A DNA stretch of 55,489 nucleotides from Mycolicibacterium frederiksbergense (lineage in GTDB: Bacteria; Actinomycetota; Actinomycetes; Mycobacteriales; Mycobacteriaceae): the NCBI RefSeq assembly GCF_029893345.1, contig NZ_JARXVE010000016.1:1-55489 (forward strand), read 5' to 3'. The notes below the pieces were generated by a model, which was not told the DNA's origin, did not search any database, and was given only the letters and a program-made list of their open reading frames with translations. The first letter of the stretch is position 1, and each line of letters begins with the position of its first letter. Of the stretch, positions 32,465-38,310 are shown in pieces. The position numbers and the translations under genes are program-made.

Positions 32465-32901
32465 GATGCGCTCCCGTGGTTGGTGGAGCAGTCGGGGTTC
32501 ATGCCCTGCATAGCCTTGATCAACTGTGGACCATTCACTGTGGGGCGTTCGGTGTCGATGTTGGCGGAGAACAGGAATGTTCCGCAGGTGCAGTGGATGC
32601 GGGGTTGGCGGTGGCGTTCGCGGCCGGATGCTGCGTCGGCTCGAAGTTGTGCGACCTCTTCCTTGGTGAGGATCTCGTGGTCCGATTCGATGTTCGCGAC
32701 GACCGCTTCGGCGAACAGTTGGGTGAAGTTCGCACTGGGTAGGCCGGCTTCTTCTGCGAACTGTTTGGCCTGCGCATCGGGGAGGGCGCTGTTGCGGAAC
32801 ATGGGCGCTGGGAGTGGGATCGGGCCTGTTTTGCCGTCTCCGGGGTGGATGAGGCCGGGTAGTTCGCGGGTGAGGCGATCGGTGACGACTTGGTTGGTCA
32901 T
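32461..32901 (-). CDS. hypothetical protein (146 aa)
   Basis: ATG 32899-32901, ATGA overlap. Helical protein with FAEEAGLPSANFTQLFAEAVVANIESDHEILTKEEVAQLRADAASGRERH, followed by a small metal-site-like CTCGTFLF and an end rich in Asn/His (CSTNHGSAS). No known family. Early operon location suggests a non-structural role. Confidence 0.7.
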   Translation of the reverse strand: MTNQVVTDRLTRELPGLIHPGDGKTGPIPLPAPMFRNSALPDAQAKQFAEEAGLPSANFTQLFAEAVVANIESDHEILTKEEVAQLRADAASGRERHRQPRIHCTCGTFLFSANIDTERPTVNGPQLIKAMQGMNPDCSTNHGSAS

Positions 32902-33056
32902 CGGTCGCGGGCCTCCGCAACGGCAGCCTCAGCGCGGGTGAGGTCAGCGGCGTGGAACGCCATGTGGACGTGGTCGAAGTGCGGATCCAGCTTGTCGGCC
33001 CACTTGAGCAGTAGGCGTGCTGTGCGGCGCATTCGGTGAGCAGCAGTGCGTTTCAT
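32898..33056 (-). CDS. hypothetical basic protein (52 aa)
   Basis: ATG 33054-33056 with ribosome site GGGAG. MKRTAAHRMRRTARLLLKWADKLDP is strongly basic, followed by His-rich FDHVHMAFHAADLTRAEAAVAEARDR. Probably a nucleic-acid-binding helix. No family recognised. Confidence 0.6.
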   Translation of the reverse strand: MKRTAAHRMRRTARLLLKWADKLDPHFDHVHMAFHAADLTRAEAAVAEARDR

Positions 33057-33084
33057 GGTTACTCCCTGGGCTGTGGAAGTGGGG

Positions 33085-33177
33085 TTAGAGCCAGAAGAGT
33101 GCGGTGATGCGTATGCAGAGGTTGCGCCACCAGGTCCAGTGACGTGTGTCGGGTTGTGCGCACCAGGGGCAGGTCAT
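33085..33177 (-). CDS. 30-aa Cys/Trp-rich peptide
   Basis: ATG 33175-33177 overlaps the upstream stop as ATGA. MTCPWCAQPDTRHWTWWRNLC begins with a CPWC knuckle and ends in a hydrophobic IRITALFWL. Accepted only on the start/stop overlap and lack of competing genes. Confidence 0.5.
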   Translation of the reverse strand: MTCPWCAQPDTRHWTWWRNLCIRITALFWL

Positions 33178-33413
33178 CGACGTACCGGCTTCTTCTGGGA
33201 ACCTCGGGACACGGAGGTGATGACGCTGTCGAGTGGGCTGAGGATGAGTGTGTTTTTGCCGTCTGTGACTTTCCACAGTTCGGCTGAGACGGGGACTTGG
33301 TCGACGGTGTCAGCGAGGATGCGGTGCACCTGGTTCTGGGTGAGTCCGCTCATCTGCGCTTCTGCTTGGGCGCGTTCAGTGAGTCGGTAGCCGCCAGCCT
33401 GCAGAACAGTCAT
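33174..33413 (-). CDS. hypothetical protein (79 aa)
   Basis: ATG 33411-33413, ATGA overlap. GGYRLTERAQAEAQMSGLTQNQVHRILADTVDQVPVSAELWKV reads as helices with a possible HTH-like AQMSGLTQNQVHRIL; the end is KNTLILSPLDSVITSVSRGSQKKPVRR. No family recognised. Confidence 0.65.
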   Translation of the reverse strand: MTVLQAGGYRLTERAQAEAQMSGLTQNQVHRILADTVDQVPVSAELWKVTDGKNTLILSPLDSVITSVSRGSQKKPVRR

Positions 33414-33580
33414 CTGGGTTGTCCATTCTCTCGGCGCGGGTAGCGGTCTAGGAGGCTGTCGAGCCAGTTCGTGGCTTTCGTGACGTGGTCCGGGTTGCCT
33501 TGGGCTCGGAGTGCGCGTACGGCTGCGAGTGCGTCGGTGATGCGTTCGGCGATGGTTCTCGGCGGGGAGAAGGTGGACAT
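33410..33580 (-). CDS. hypothetical helical protein (56 aa)
   Basis: ATG 33578-33580 with an excellent ribosome site (AGGAGG) 20 bp after a terminator. MSTFSPPRTIAERITDALAAVRALRAQGNPDHVTKATNWLDSLLDRYPRRENGQPR is a small all-helical protein. It is the first gene after the terminator at 33601-33621, so this segment probably needs read-through or antitermination. Confidence 0.65.
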   Translation of the reverse strand: MSTFSPPRTIAERITDALAAVRALRAQGNPDHVTKATNWLDSLLDRYPRRENGQPR

Positions 33581-33600
33581 AAGCACCTCCTGAAAGCAGA

Positions 33601-33621
33601 AACGCCCCGGTAAGGGGCGTT
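33601..33621 (-). terminator. intrinsic-terminator-like hairpin inside the early operon
   Basis: AACGCCCC-TTACC-GGGGCGTT on the minus strand followed by TCTGCTTTC. An 8-bp stem with a modest T tract, between gene blocks. Likely partial terminator. Confidence 0.65.
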
Positions 33622-33663
33622 TGCGCTAACTGGCTCTAGGCACACGTGTAGCGCGCACCTGTG

Positions 33664-33691
33664 AGACTACCTTGTTTTGCCTGGACAGCAA
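33664..33691 (-). promoter_or_regulatory. candidate promoter for the small-gene block left of 33.6 kb
   Basis: Minus strand TTGCTG (33691-33686), 16-bp spacer, TAGTCT (33669-33664, TANNNT). It lies in the 123-bp gap 33622-33744, upstream of the hairpin at 33601-33621. Confidence 0.4.
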
Positions 33692-33744
33692 GTATTGGTG
33701 CCGTTGGAGCAAAGGCGTGTCGTGCCGATCGCGATTCCCTTACG

Positions 33745-33873
33745 TCAGCTAGGCGGGGTTGCCGAGCCGGGCCGCCACGTGGCGTGAACGACCCGCGCGA
33801 CCCCGCACACACAGATCAACGATCCGGGCGTCTTTGGCTTGAACAGATGCCTCGGCACCTCACTTACGTTCAC
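33745..33873 (-). CDS. hypothetical protein (42 aa)
   Basis: GTG 33871-33873, spaced 7 nt from AAGGAG; an ATG at 33877-33879 lies too close to that site. MNVSEVPRHLFKPKTPGSLICVCGVARVVHATWRPGS contains a small CVCG motif. The stop TGA is itself the first part of a TGACGTAAGGG motif. Confidence 0.5.
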   Translation of the reverse strand: MNVSEVPRHLFKPKTPGSLICVCGVARVVHATWRPGSATPPS

Positions 33874-33902
33874 GGCCATCTCCTTACGTCAGCTTGCACT
33901 TG

Positions 33903-34037
33903 TCATTTGTGCCGACCCAGAACCTCGCCGAGCGCCAGTCCCGTGCCGACTGCGGCGAGAATGATCAGGCCGAGGACCAGGCCCAGCGGTAGCAGGGCTT
34001 CCCAGAGGCTCATGCCGGAATTGTTGACCCATTTCAT
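33903..34037 (-). CDS. 44-aa membrane protein
   Basis: ATG 34035-34037 preceded by CGACATAAGGAGTAGCG, a variant of the TGACGTAAGGAG motif. Product has one helix, LWEALLPLGLVLGLIILAAVGTGLAL, and a polar end GEVLGRHK. Unknown function. Confidence 0.6.
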   Translation of the reverse strand: MKWVNNSGMSLWEALLPLGLVLGLIILAAVGTGLALGEVLGRHK

Positions 34038-34061
34038 CGCTACTCCTTATGTCGGGTTGGC

Positions 34062-34391
34062 TCAGAAGGAGACAACGCTCATCGGGAACGCTCCCGGCGT
34101 CTCAGCGGGGCACCACTCGAATCGTTCGGCGTCGTGGTCTATGAACTTGGCGTAGACGTGTCCGACTCCGGTTCCGTCTGCAATGTCATCGAAGTCCCCG
34201 GACGGAATCATGTGGTTCAGGTAGCGGGTGACCTCGGCCAACATCTGTTCCTCGGGGACATGGCCGTAGGCGTAGTAGCGTTCACCGTCCTCGTCTTCCA
34301 TGACGGTGAACACCTGGGCGCCGGTACGTGTATCGAAATCCCCCGGCTCAGCTACGGGCCAGTTGATCTGGTCGATGGTGATGGTCTTCAT
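34062..34391 (-). CDS. hypothetical protein (109 aa)
   Basis: ATG 34389-34391 with ribosome site AGGAGGG. Beta-rich acidic protein: MKTITIDQINWPVAEPGDFDTRTGAQVFTVMEDEDGERYYAYGHVPEEQMLAEVTRYLNHMI, then GVGHVYAKFIDHDAERFEWCP. No family recognised. The TTATCGGC motif lies about 25 bp before the start. Confidence 0.75.
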   Translation of the reverse strand: MKTITIDQINWPVAEPGDFDTRTGAQVFTVMEDEDGERYYAYGHVPEEQMLAEVTRYLNHMIPSGDFDDIADGTGVGHVYAKFIDHDAERFEWCPAETPGAFPMSVVSF

Positions 34392-34468
34392 GGTTTCCCT
34401 CCTGTGGTTGTTGGCCGATAAGTACTCATTGGGGTTCCGTGCGGCGTGTTTCTTTGACATGGCGCTGG

Positions 34469-34615
34469 TTAGCTCGGAGGGTTGACGATCTCTCGGAATG
34501 CCTCGTCAACGTCGTGGTTCTCGACGCGCTGCAACAGGTCGAACTGCCATGGCACAGGGTTGAGACCGAGCAGGACACAGGCGTCGTACATGCGCTCAGC
34601 GTCCCCAGGTTTCAT
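34469..34615 (-). CDS. hypothetical protein (48 aa)
   Basis: ATG 34613-34615 overlaps the previous stop as TGATG. Small helical protein: MKPGDAERMYDACVLLGLNPVPWQFDLLQRVENHDVDEAFREIVNPPS. No known family; accepted by coupling to the gene before it. Confidence 0.6.
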   Translation of the reverse strand: MKPGDAERMYDACVLLGLNPVPWQFDLLQRVENHDVDEAFREIVNPPS

Positions 34616-34974
34616 CAACCCGCCAGCCGCATGTAGAGACTGCCGCCGGTCCCAGCCAGACACGGGACATACTCGGCGAGCAGCCGGTCACTGAGTGGCC
34701 AGATGTCCGAGTCCACCACGATGGCGTCGAGCACCAGGCCGCGGTGAGCCAAACTCCGCACCGACAGCGGCACAGCCCCGTCGAGGATGGGGTCCGTCCG
34801 GACGATGTGCCGAGCACGCTCCAGGTTCATCGCCAGCAGGCCAATCCTGATCTTGGCCGGACGCTCACGCCGCTCGGCTTGCTCCTGGAATCCGAGGAAG
34901 CCGTCTGCGAGTTCTTCGCAGCTGTGGGCCCTCAGCACCGCTATGGCGGTCTTGTACTCATCCGATGAGAACAT
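34615..34974 (-). CDS. hypothetical protein, paralogue of 31860-32111 (119 aa)
   Basis: ATG 34972-34974 with GAAGGAG upstream inside a TGACAGAAGGAG motif. A helical N-terminus (EYKTAIAVLRAHSCEELADGFLGFQEQAERRERPAKI) is followed by RIGLLAMNLERARHIVRTDPILDGAVP and the signature DAIVVDSDIWPLSDRLLAEYVPCLAGTGG shared with the 83-residue protein. The longer copy carries an extra helical domain of about 45 residues. Function unknown. Confidence 0.75.
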   Translation of the reverse strand: MFSSDEYKTAIAVLRAHSCEELADGFLGFQEQAERRERPAKIRIGLLAMNLERARHIVRTDPILDGAVPLSVRSLAHRGLVLDAIVVDSDIWPLSDRLLAEYVPCLAGTGGSLYMRLAG

Positions 34975-34991
34975 CGTTGTATCTCCTTCTG

Positions 34992-35186
34992 TCAGGTTGA
35001 GTGAGTAGCTAGATGGGCGTTGACGAAGTCGGTCGCCACCTGGTTTGGACATGGGCAACCATCGAGGCCAATGAACCCGTGCGCCTGGCAGTCGCCGTGA
35101 TGGTCGAACGTGCAGGGTTCGGAATCAACGAACTGACTGAGCAGTTCCACCGCGCGGCACAGGTCGCCTGGGTCGGTCACGTCCAT
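34992..35186 (-). CDS. hypothetical Cys/His-rich protein (64 aa)
   Basis: ATG 35184-35186; a GTG two codons later (35178-35180) is better spaced from AAGGAG. LCRAVELLSQFVDSEPCTFDHHGDCQAHGFIGLDGCPCPNQVATDFVNAHL holds C-x5-HxxxC-x-x-H and CPCP, a likely zinc site. Its TGA begins the next TGACAGAAGGAG motif. Confidence 0.65.
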   Translation of the reverse strand: MDVTDPGDLCRAVELLSQFVDSEPCTFDHHGDCQAHGFIGLDGCPCPNQVATDFVNAHLATHST

Positions 35187-35195
35187 CTCCTTGCG

Positions 35196-35390
35196 TCAGG
35201 TCAGGGTGTGGACCCGGTGGCTACCCGGACACACCTCGGTGTCGTCGTTTCGTAGATGCTCAGAGAATCGCCACGCCGGAAGGTGTGACAGCTTGCCTTC
35301 GTGCAAGCCGTCAGTTCGATAGCAGCCGACGTAGGTCCGGCATTCACGACACAGCACCTGCTCACCGGGAATCTCTTCCACCACAGCCAT
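35196..35390 (-). CDS. hypothetical zinc-binding-like protein (64 aa)
   Basis: ATG 35388-35390 preceded by TGACGTAAGGAGTTGAT. MAVVEEIPGEQVLCRECRTYVGCYRTDGLHEGKLSHLPAWRFSEHLRNDDTEVCPGSHRV: CREC, then a Cys and His late in the chain, suggest a metal knot. Stop TGA begins the following motif TGACGCAAGGAG. Confidence 0.65.
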   Translation of the reverse strand: MAVVEEIPGEQVLCRECRTYVGCYRTDGLHEGKLSHLPAWRFSEHLRNDDTEVCPGSHRVHTLT

Positions 35391-35404
35391 ATCAACTCCT
35401 TACG

Positions 35405-35605
35405 TCAACCCATGACGCGGTTCAACTCTGGATTCTTGCGGCGTAACTCTGCGCAGGTCTCGCAGTTTGCCTTGCCCGAGATTGCATCCTCAGGCTTGGC
35501 CCAAAAGCAGTTCGGAGCTGTGGGTTCATGACCGAAAGCGCGCAGTCGATGAGCACGACGAAGGCGCTTCTCGAACGGTGTGAGCTTGTGGACGCTAGGT
35601 GGCAT
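35405..35605 (-). CDS. hypothetical zinc-binding-like protein (66 aa)
   Basis: ATG 35603-35605 with ribosome site AAAGGAT. MPPSVHKLTPFEKRLRRAHRLRAFGHEPTAPNCFWAKPEDAISGKANCETCAELRRKNPELNRVMG: basic helix, then C-x15-CETC. Its stop forms the TGACGTAAGGAG junction to the next gene. No known family. Confidence 0.65.
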   Translation of the reverse strand: MPPSVHKLTPFEKRLRRAHRLRAFGHEPTAPNCFWAKPEDAISGKANCETCAELRRKNPELNRVMG

Positions 35606-35664
35606 CGCCCGATCCTTTCGTGCCGATAATTGGTCATTGCGGCCCTGCGCCGCAGCGTATTTCC

Positions 35665-35847
35665 TTACGTCAGGTTGTTGCGGATGGCGGCGGTGATACG
35701 TTCGGCAAGATGTGCAGCGTGCTCTTCGTCTGATGCGCCCGAGGCGGCGCAACCTTCATGCCTGCATTCCCAGACCCATTTCGCCGGTCCAGACCATTCC
35801 GATCGGTAGCTATGTTCGAGGATTATCCGCGCAATAGCTGTAGACAT
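35665..35847 (-). CDS. hypothetical protein divergent from cassette copy 2 (60 aa)
   Basis: ATG 35845-35847 lies inside the outer TGTAGA-N4-TCTACA dyad of the divergent cassette, so the operator protein could control both directions. MSTAIARIILEHSYRSEWSGPAKWVWECRHEGCAASGASDEEHAAHLAERITAAIRNN: CxxxxC and HxxxxxE give a small finger-like domain common in mycobacteriophage early proteins. Reads through the motif CTGACGTAA, ending at the TAA. Confidence 0.65.
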   Translation of the reverse strand: MSTAIARIILEHSYRSEWSGPAKWVWECRHEGCAASGASDEEHAAHLAERITAAIRNNLT

Positions 35848-35880
35848 CTCTACACCGCCGCATGTAGAGTGATCTACATG
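35839..35880 (+). promoter_or_regulatory. leaderless promoter with two TGTAGA-N4-TCTACA dyads, copy 2
   Basis: Dyads TGTAGA-CATC-TCTACA (35839-35854) and CATGTAGA-GTGA-TCTACATG (35861-35880), with centres 24 bp apart. -35 TAGACA 35841-35846, 18-bp spacer, -10 TAGAGT 35865-35870, then GATCTAC and ATG 35878. Geometry is identical to 4971-5011. Confidence 0.75.
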
Positions 35881-36045
35881 CGAAAGCCTCTCATTGCAGT
35901 CGGCACCAAGGTTTCCTGGAGTATGTCCAGGAATGTCCGATTCACCGGTCAAGTCATCGGAATAACCCCTGACGGGCACATCCAGATTGCGCGGAGCAAC
36001 GACGTCTATTGGGTTGAGTCCAGCAAAGTGAAGGTGGTCGCTTGA
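35878..36045 (+). CDS. unknown 55-aa protein, first gene of regulatory cassette copy 2
   Basis: ATG 35878 is the last triplet of the inner operator, so the mRNA should be leaderless; there is no ribosome site. MRKPLIAVGTKVSWSMSRNVRFTGQVIGITPDGHIQIARSNDVYWVESSKVKVVA is a small, basic, five-strand beta-barrel-like chain resembling SH3/KOW-type folds, with no clear family. It is coupled by TGATG to the HTH gene. It occupies the position of the 63-aa gene in the other cassette but lacks obvious similarity. Confidence 0.65.
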   Translation: MRKPLIAVGTKVSWSMSRNVRFTGQVIGITPDGHIQIARSNDVYWVESSKVKVVA

Positions 36046-36227
36046 TGGACTTGCAGGTTGCGGCGAAGCGGCTTCAAAAAGCACGGTCTGCTCACCAGAA
36101 GGCGATGAACGACGCCCGGACGGCGGCGCTCGATGTACTCGATCAGGAGGGGATGTCTGAGGTGCAAGTAGCCGCAGTCCTAGGGGTTGATCGGATGACC
36201 GTTCGCAAGTGGCGCGGGAAGCGGTGA
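36045..36227 (+). CDS. small HTH DNA-binding protein, cassette copy 2
   Basis: 60 residues from ATG 36045-36047; TTG 36042 would add one residue. A basic helix MDLQVAAKRLQKARSAHQKAMNDARTAALDVLDQEG leads to MSEVQVAAVLGVDRMTVRKWRGKR, nearly the same HTH as in the protein at 4584-4784. The gene is on the strand opposite to all early genes around it. Shared recognition helices and shared operators suggest both proteins act on both promoters. Confidence 0.75.
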   Translation: MDLQVAAKRLQKARSAHQKAMNDARTAALDVLDQEGMSEVQVAAVLGVDRMTVRKWRGKR

Positions 36228-36282
36228 CTTGACTTGCCACTCTCATGTCTGCGTTTCCTTTCGCCGATAAGTGGTCACTACG

Positions 36283-36918
36283 TCAGATGTTGGTGATGCC
36301 TGCGGGTAGTTCGATGCCCATCAACTTGCACAGGAACAGGTACCTTTCGGGCGGCCAGAAGGCTTTGCAGACGAGGCATGAGCAGCCCACGCTGACGACG
36401 AGTTGTAGTGCTGCGACGCGGACGTTCTCCCCCGCGGTGTCACGCCTGTAGGTGTGGGTGGCGTTGCAGTTCGGGCAGGGCTCACTGAAGTGTTTGACGT
36501 GCTGCGGGTTGAACAAGCGCTCGACGTCGACAGCCCAGGACTGGATGACCTTGGTCATCTTGTCGATGCGGTGGACGTCTTGTGGTCGCCAGGATTGTTC
36601 GGCCATGTGCCTCAACCGGGCGACTGTGGCTGGTACGGCTTTGTAGCCGGGTTGCCAGACGGACACCATGAGGTCGATGTCTTGGAGTAGCACGAGGGCG
36701 TCGGTCCAGATGGGCGGTTTGGACTTGGAACCGCCACCGTTGCCTGTTTGGGATTGGTCTCCGCCGACAGCGTCGAACAACTGCATGTAGAGGCTGGGGG
36801 CGTAGAGCATTTGGCCGTTGTGGAGGGTGGGTACAGGTTCGGTGAATTCGTTGACGGCGCCTTGGAATGCGGAGCGCGCGGCGGGGAGGTTGCCGTCTTC
36901 GGTGTGTGCTGTGGTCAT
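36283..36918 (-). CDS. hypothetical protein with zinc ribbon (211 aa)
   Basis: ATG 36916-36918 with GGAGGACAG upstream and an ATGA overlap. Helical N-terminal 150 residues (FTEPVPTLHNGQMLYAPSLYMQLFDAVGGDQSQTGNGGG, then QPGYKAVPATVARLRHMAEQSW) precede CPNCNATHTYRRDTAGENVRVAALQLVVSVGCSCLVCKAFW, a four-Cys ribbon. Common as an uncharacterised early protein in mycobacteriophages. DNA or RNA contact is plausible. Confidence 0.75.
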   Translation of the reverse strand: MTTAHTEDGNLPAARSAFQGAVNEFTEPVPTLHNGQMLYAPSLYMQLFDAVGGDQSQTGNGGGSKSKPPIWTDALVLLQDIDLMVSVWQPGYKAVPATVARLRHMAEQSWRPQDVHRIDKMTKVIQSWAVDVERLFNPQHVKHFSEPCPNCNATHTYRRDTAGENVRVAALQLVVSVGCSCLVCKAFWPPERYLFLCKLMGIELPAGITNI

Positions 36919-37028
36919 CGGCGCTGTCCTCCGTGATCGCATTCGGTGCGTGGTCGATAGCAGGCGGGGCACGTATCGGATGTGGCGATGAAAACCGCTT
37001 GGGAGCGTTGAATGTCAGCGAGGTTCAC
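36915..37028 (-). CDS. 37-aa Cys-containing peptide
   Basis: GTG 37026-37028 overlaps the upstream stop as GTGA; stop overlaps the next start. MNLADIQRSQAVFIATSDTCPACYRPRTECDHGGQRR has CPAC followed by CDH, a minimal zinc knuckle. Confidence 0.55.
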   Translation of the reverse strand: MNLADIQRSQAVFIATSDTCPACYRPRTECDHGGQRR

Positions 37029-37285
37029 GCGGAATCCCCCAGTGCGGCAGCGGGGAACGCTTCGAGGAAGTCTGAGATCGCCGTGAAGTCCAGGCCGATG
37101 ATGCTGCACAGCATGTCCAGAATGTGGTCGATGGCTTTGCTGATGGCGGTGAGGATGTCGGGGTATCGGCGGTGCTCTGTCCCGTCCTCGAATGTGTATG
37201 AGCTGATGGTGGGGTTGGTGCGGAGTTCTGCGAACGCCCTCAGCATCAGGTCTGGGAGTGGCAGTTGGCGCTGGTAGGCGTTCAC
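37025..37285 (-). CDS. hypothetical protein (86 aa)
   Basis: GTG 37283-37285 overlaps the upstream stop. NAYQRQLPLPDLMLRAFAELRTNPTISSYTFEDGTEHRRYPDILTAISKAIDHILDMLCSIIGLDFTAISDFLEAFPAAALGDSA is mostly helical with a hydrophobic C-terminal half but no clear membrane span. No family recognised. Confidence 0.65.
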   Translation of the reverse strand: MNAYQRQLPLPDLMLRAFAELRTNPTISSYTFEDGTEHRRYPDILTAISKAIDHILDMLCSIIGLDFTAISDFLEAFPAAALGDSA

Positions 37286-37593
37286 GCGGTACCTCCGGGC
37301 AGTTCGGGTTGGATGACTTCGGCGTCGATCACGGACGGTGGTTGTTCGGGTGTGATGTCTTCGATGTCGTCGCCGTAGGGGTTGCCGATGTGCAGTGCTC
37401 GGATGTTGGCGTAGCCCTGATAGATCGGGCTGTCGGTGTTCACGTGGCCTTCGCCGATCCAGCCGTACTTGTCCCGATTCGCGGGGACGATCGCGATGTT
37501 CGGTTCGTCATCGATGCCGCATTCACGGTCGGTGACGACGGGCATGTTGTCGGGGAGGTTGGCGATGGCTTTGCGTAGCTGGGCAACGTTCAT
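37282..37593 (-). CDS. hypothetical protein (103 aa)
   Basis: ATG 37591-37593, ATGA overlap. MNVAQLRKAIANLPDNMPVVTDRECGIDDEPNIAIVPANRDKYGWIGEGHVNTDSPIYQGYANIRALHIGNP. The opening (VxxLRKxIxxLPDxMPVV) is a common start of small phage proteins of unknown function with an alpha/beta fold. The tail is acidic. Confidence 0.7.
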   Translation of the reverse strand: MNVAQLRKAIANLPDNMPVVTDRECGIDDEPNIAIVPANRDKYGWIGEGHVNTDSPIYQGYANIRALHIGNPYGDDIEDITPEQPPSVIDAEVIQPELPGGTA

Positions 37594-37880
37594 GCGGTCT
37601 CCTCGATGGGTACGGCCCAACCGCAGTAACCACAGACACGGAAGGCGGGTACGGGGTAGGTGCCGATCTGCTGGGCAGGGATGGTGTCGTGGGTGGTGTC
37701 TCGGCGGCAGTTCGCGCAGGCGGCCATGGCGCTCACTCCCGTTCCATGAGCAGTAGCCGAGCTCCAGCCATTTCCCGCATTGGCAGTAGTCGTCGTAATC
37801 GGAGTTCGGTGAAGTAGCCCATGTTCGATGGCTTCGCGTACCTCGTTCAGGAACACCTCACGATCAGACGGGGAGGTCAT
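37590..37880 (-). CDS. hypothetical protein with zinc ribbon (96 aa, start uncertain)
   Basis: ATG 37878-37880 overlaps the upstream stop as ATGA. The C-terminal 45 residues, MAACANCRRDTTHDTIPAQQIGTYPVPAFRVCGYCGWAVP, form a clear CxxC-CxxC ribbon. The middle (TPITTTTANAGNGWSSATAHGTG) looks unlike coding text, so the true gene may start at 37725-37727, with a separate 29-residue peptide in another frame before it. Confidence 0.55.
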   Translation of the reverse strand: MTSPSDREVFLNEVREAIEHGLLHRTPITTTTANAGNGWSSATAHGTGVSAMAACANCRRDTTHDTIPAQQIGTYPVPAFRVCGYCGWAVPIEETA

Positions 37881-38308
37881 GCCTGCACCGACCCGCGCCC
37901 GTAGAAGTACAGGGTTGGGTGCTCCCGGTAGTCGTTGCTGTCGTCGGTTGAGTCCTCGTACAGTTCGTATCCGAGGAAGTCGCCATTGCTCATCCGCAGG
38001 TGCGGCGTGATCCAGTCAACGAACAGGCCCACCTCACCGCTGTAGTCCTTCAGCGATGACGACAGGACAAGCTGATTGGCGTAGGGGCCGCATGTTTGCG
38101 GTCGCCGGAACAGGGCTCTGCGTGACTCTTGGTAGACCGCGCCACCGCCGATGAATACGTGATCCCAGCGCGGCATCGTGAAGAACTCGTGGTCATCGTA
38201 GCCGCCGTTCTCGAACCATTCCCTGGTGATGATTTGACGTTCCAGCCAGTCGGCTACGGGTCCGTCTTTGATGTTGGCCCGGAAGTAGAACTCGGTGTAC
38301 ATGCCCAT
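37877..38308 (-). CDS. conserved phage hypothetical protein (143 aa)
   Basis: ATG 38306-38308 with ribosome site GGAG. MGMYTEFYFRANIKDGPVADWLERQI, RWDHVFIGGGAVYQESRRALFRRP, LVLSSSLKDYSGEVGLFVDWITPHL and SNDYREHPTLYFYGR make an alpha/beta protein found in many phages, beginning MGMYTExxF. Function unknown. Confidence 0.78.
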   Translation of the reverse strand: MGMYTEFYFRANIKDGPVADWLERQIITREWFENGGYDDHEFFTMPRWDHVFIGGGAVYQESRRALFRRPQTCGPYANQLVLSSSLKDYSGEVGLFVDWITPHLRMSNGDFLGYELYEDSTDDSNDYREHPTLYFYGRGSVQA

Positions 38309-38310
38309 CG

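Larger units (their letters stand above)
34414..36270 (-). repeat. dispersed leader motif TGA-N3-A-N-TTATCGGC (3 copies)
   Basis: TTATCGGC on the minus strand at 34421-34414, 35629-35622 and 36270-36263. The contexts AATGAGTACTTATCGGC, AATGACCAATTATCGGC and AGTGACCACTTATCGGC agree over about 17 bp. Two copies precede clear genes by about 20-30 bp. Confidence 0.5.
33737..36285 (-). repeat. dispersed stop/ribosome-site motif TGACGTAAGGAG (8 copies)
   Basis: Minus-strand copies at 33737-33747 (TGACGTAAGGG), 33880-33891 (exact), 34043-34054 (CGACATAAGGAG), 34983-34994 (TGACAGAAGGAG), 35187-35198 (TGACGCAAGGAG), 35396-35407 (exact), 35663-35674 (TGACGTAAGGAA) and 36274-36285 (TGACGTAGTGAC). In several the TGA is the stop of one gene and AAGGAG the ribosome site of the next. 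Confidence 0.75.
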
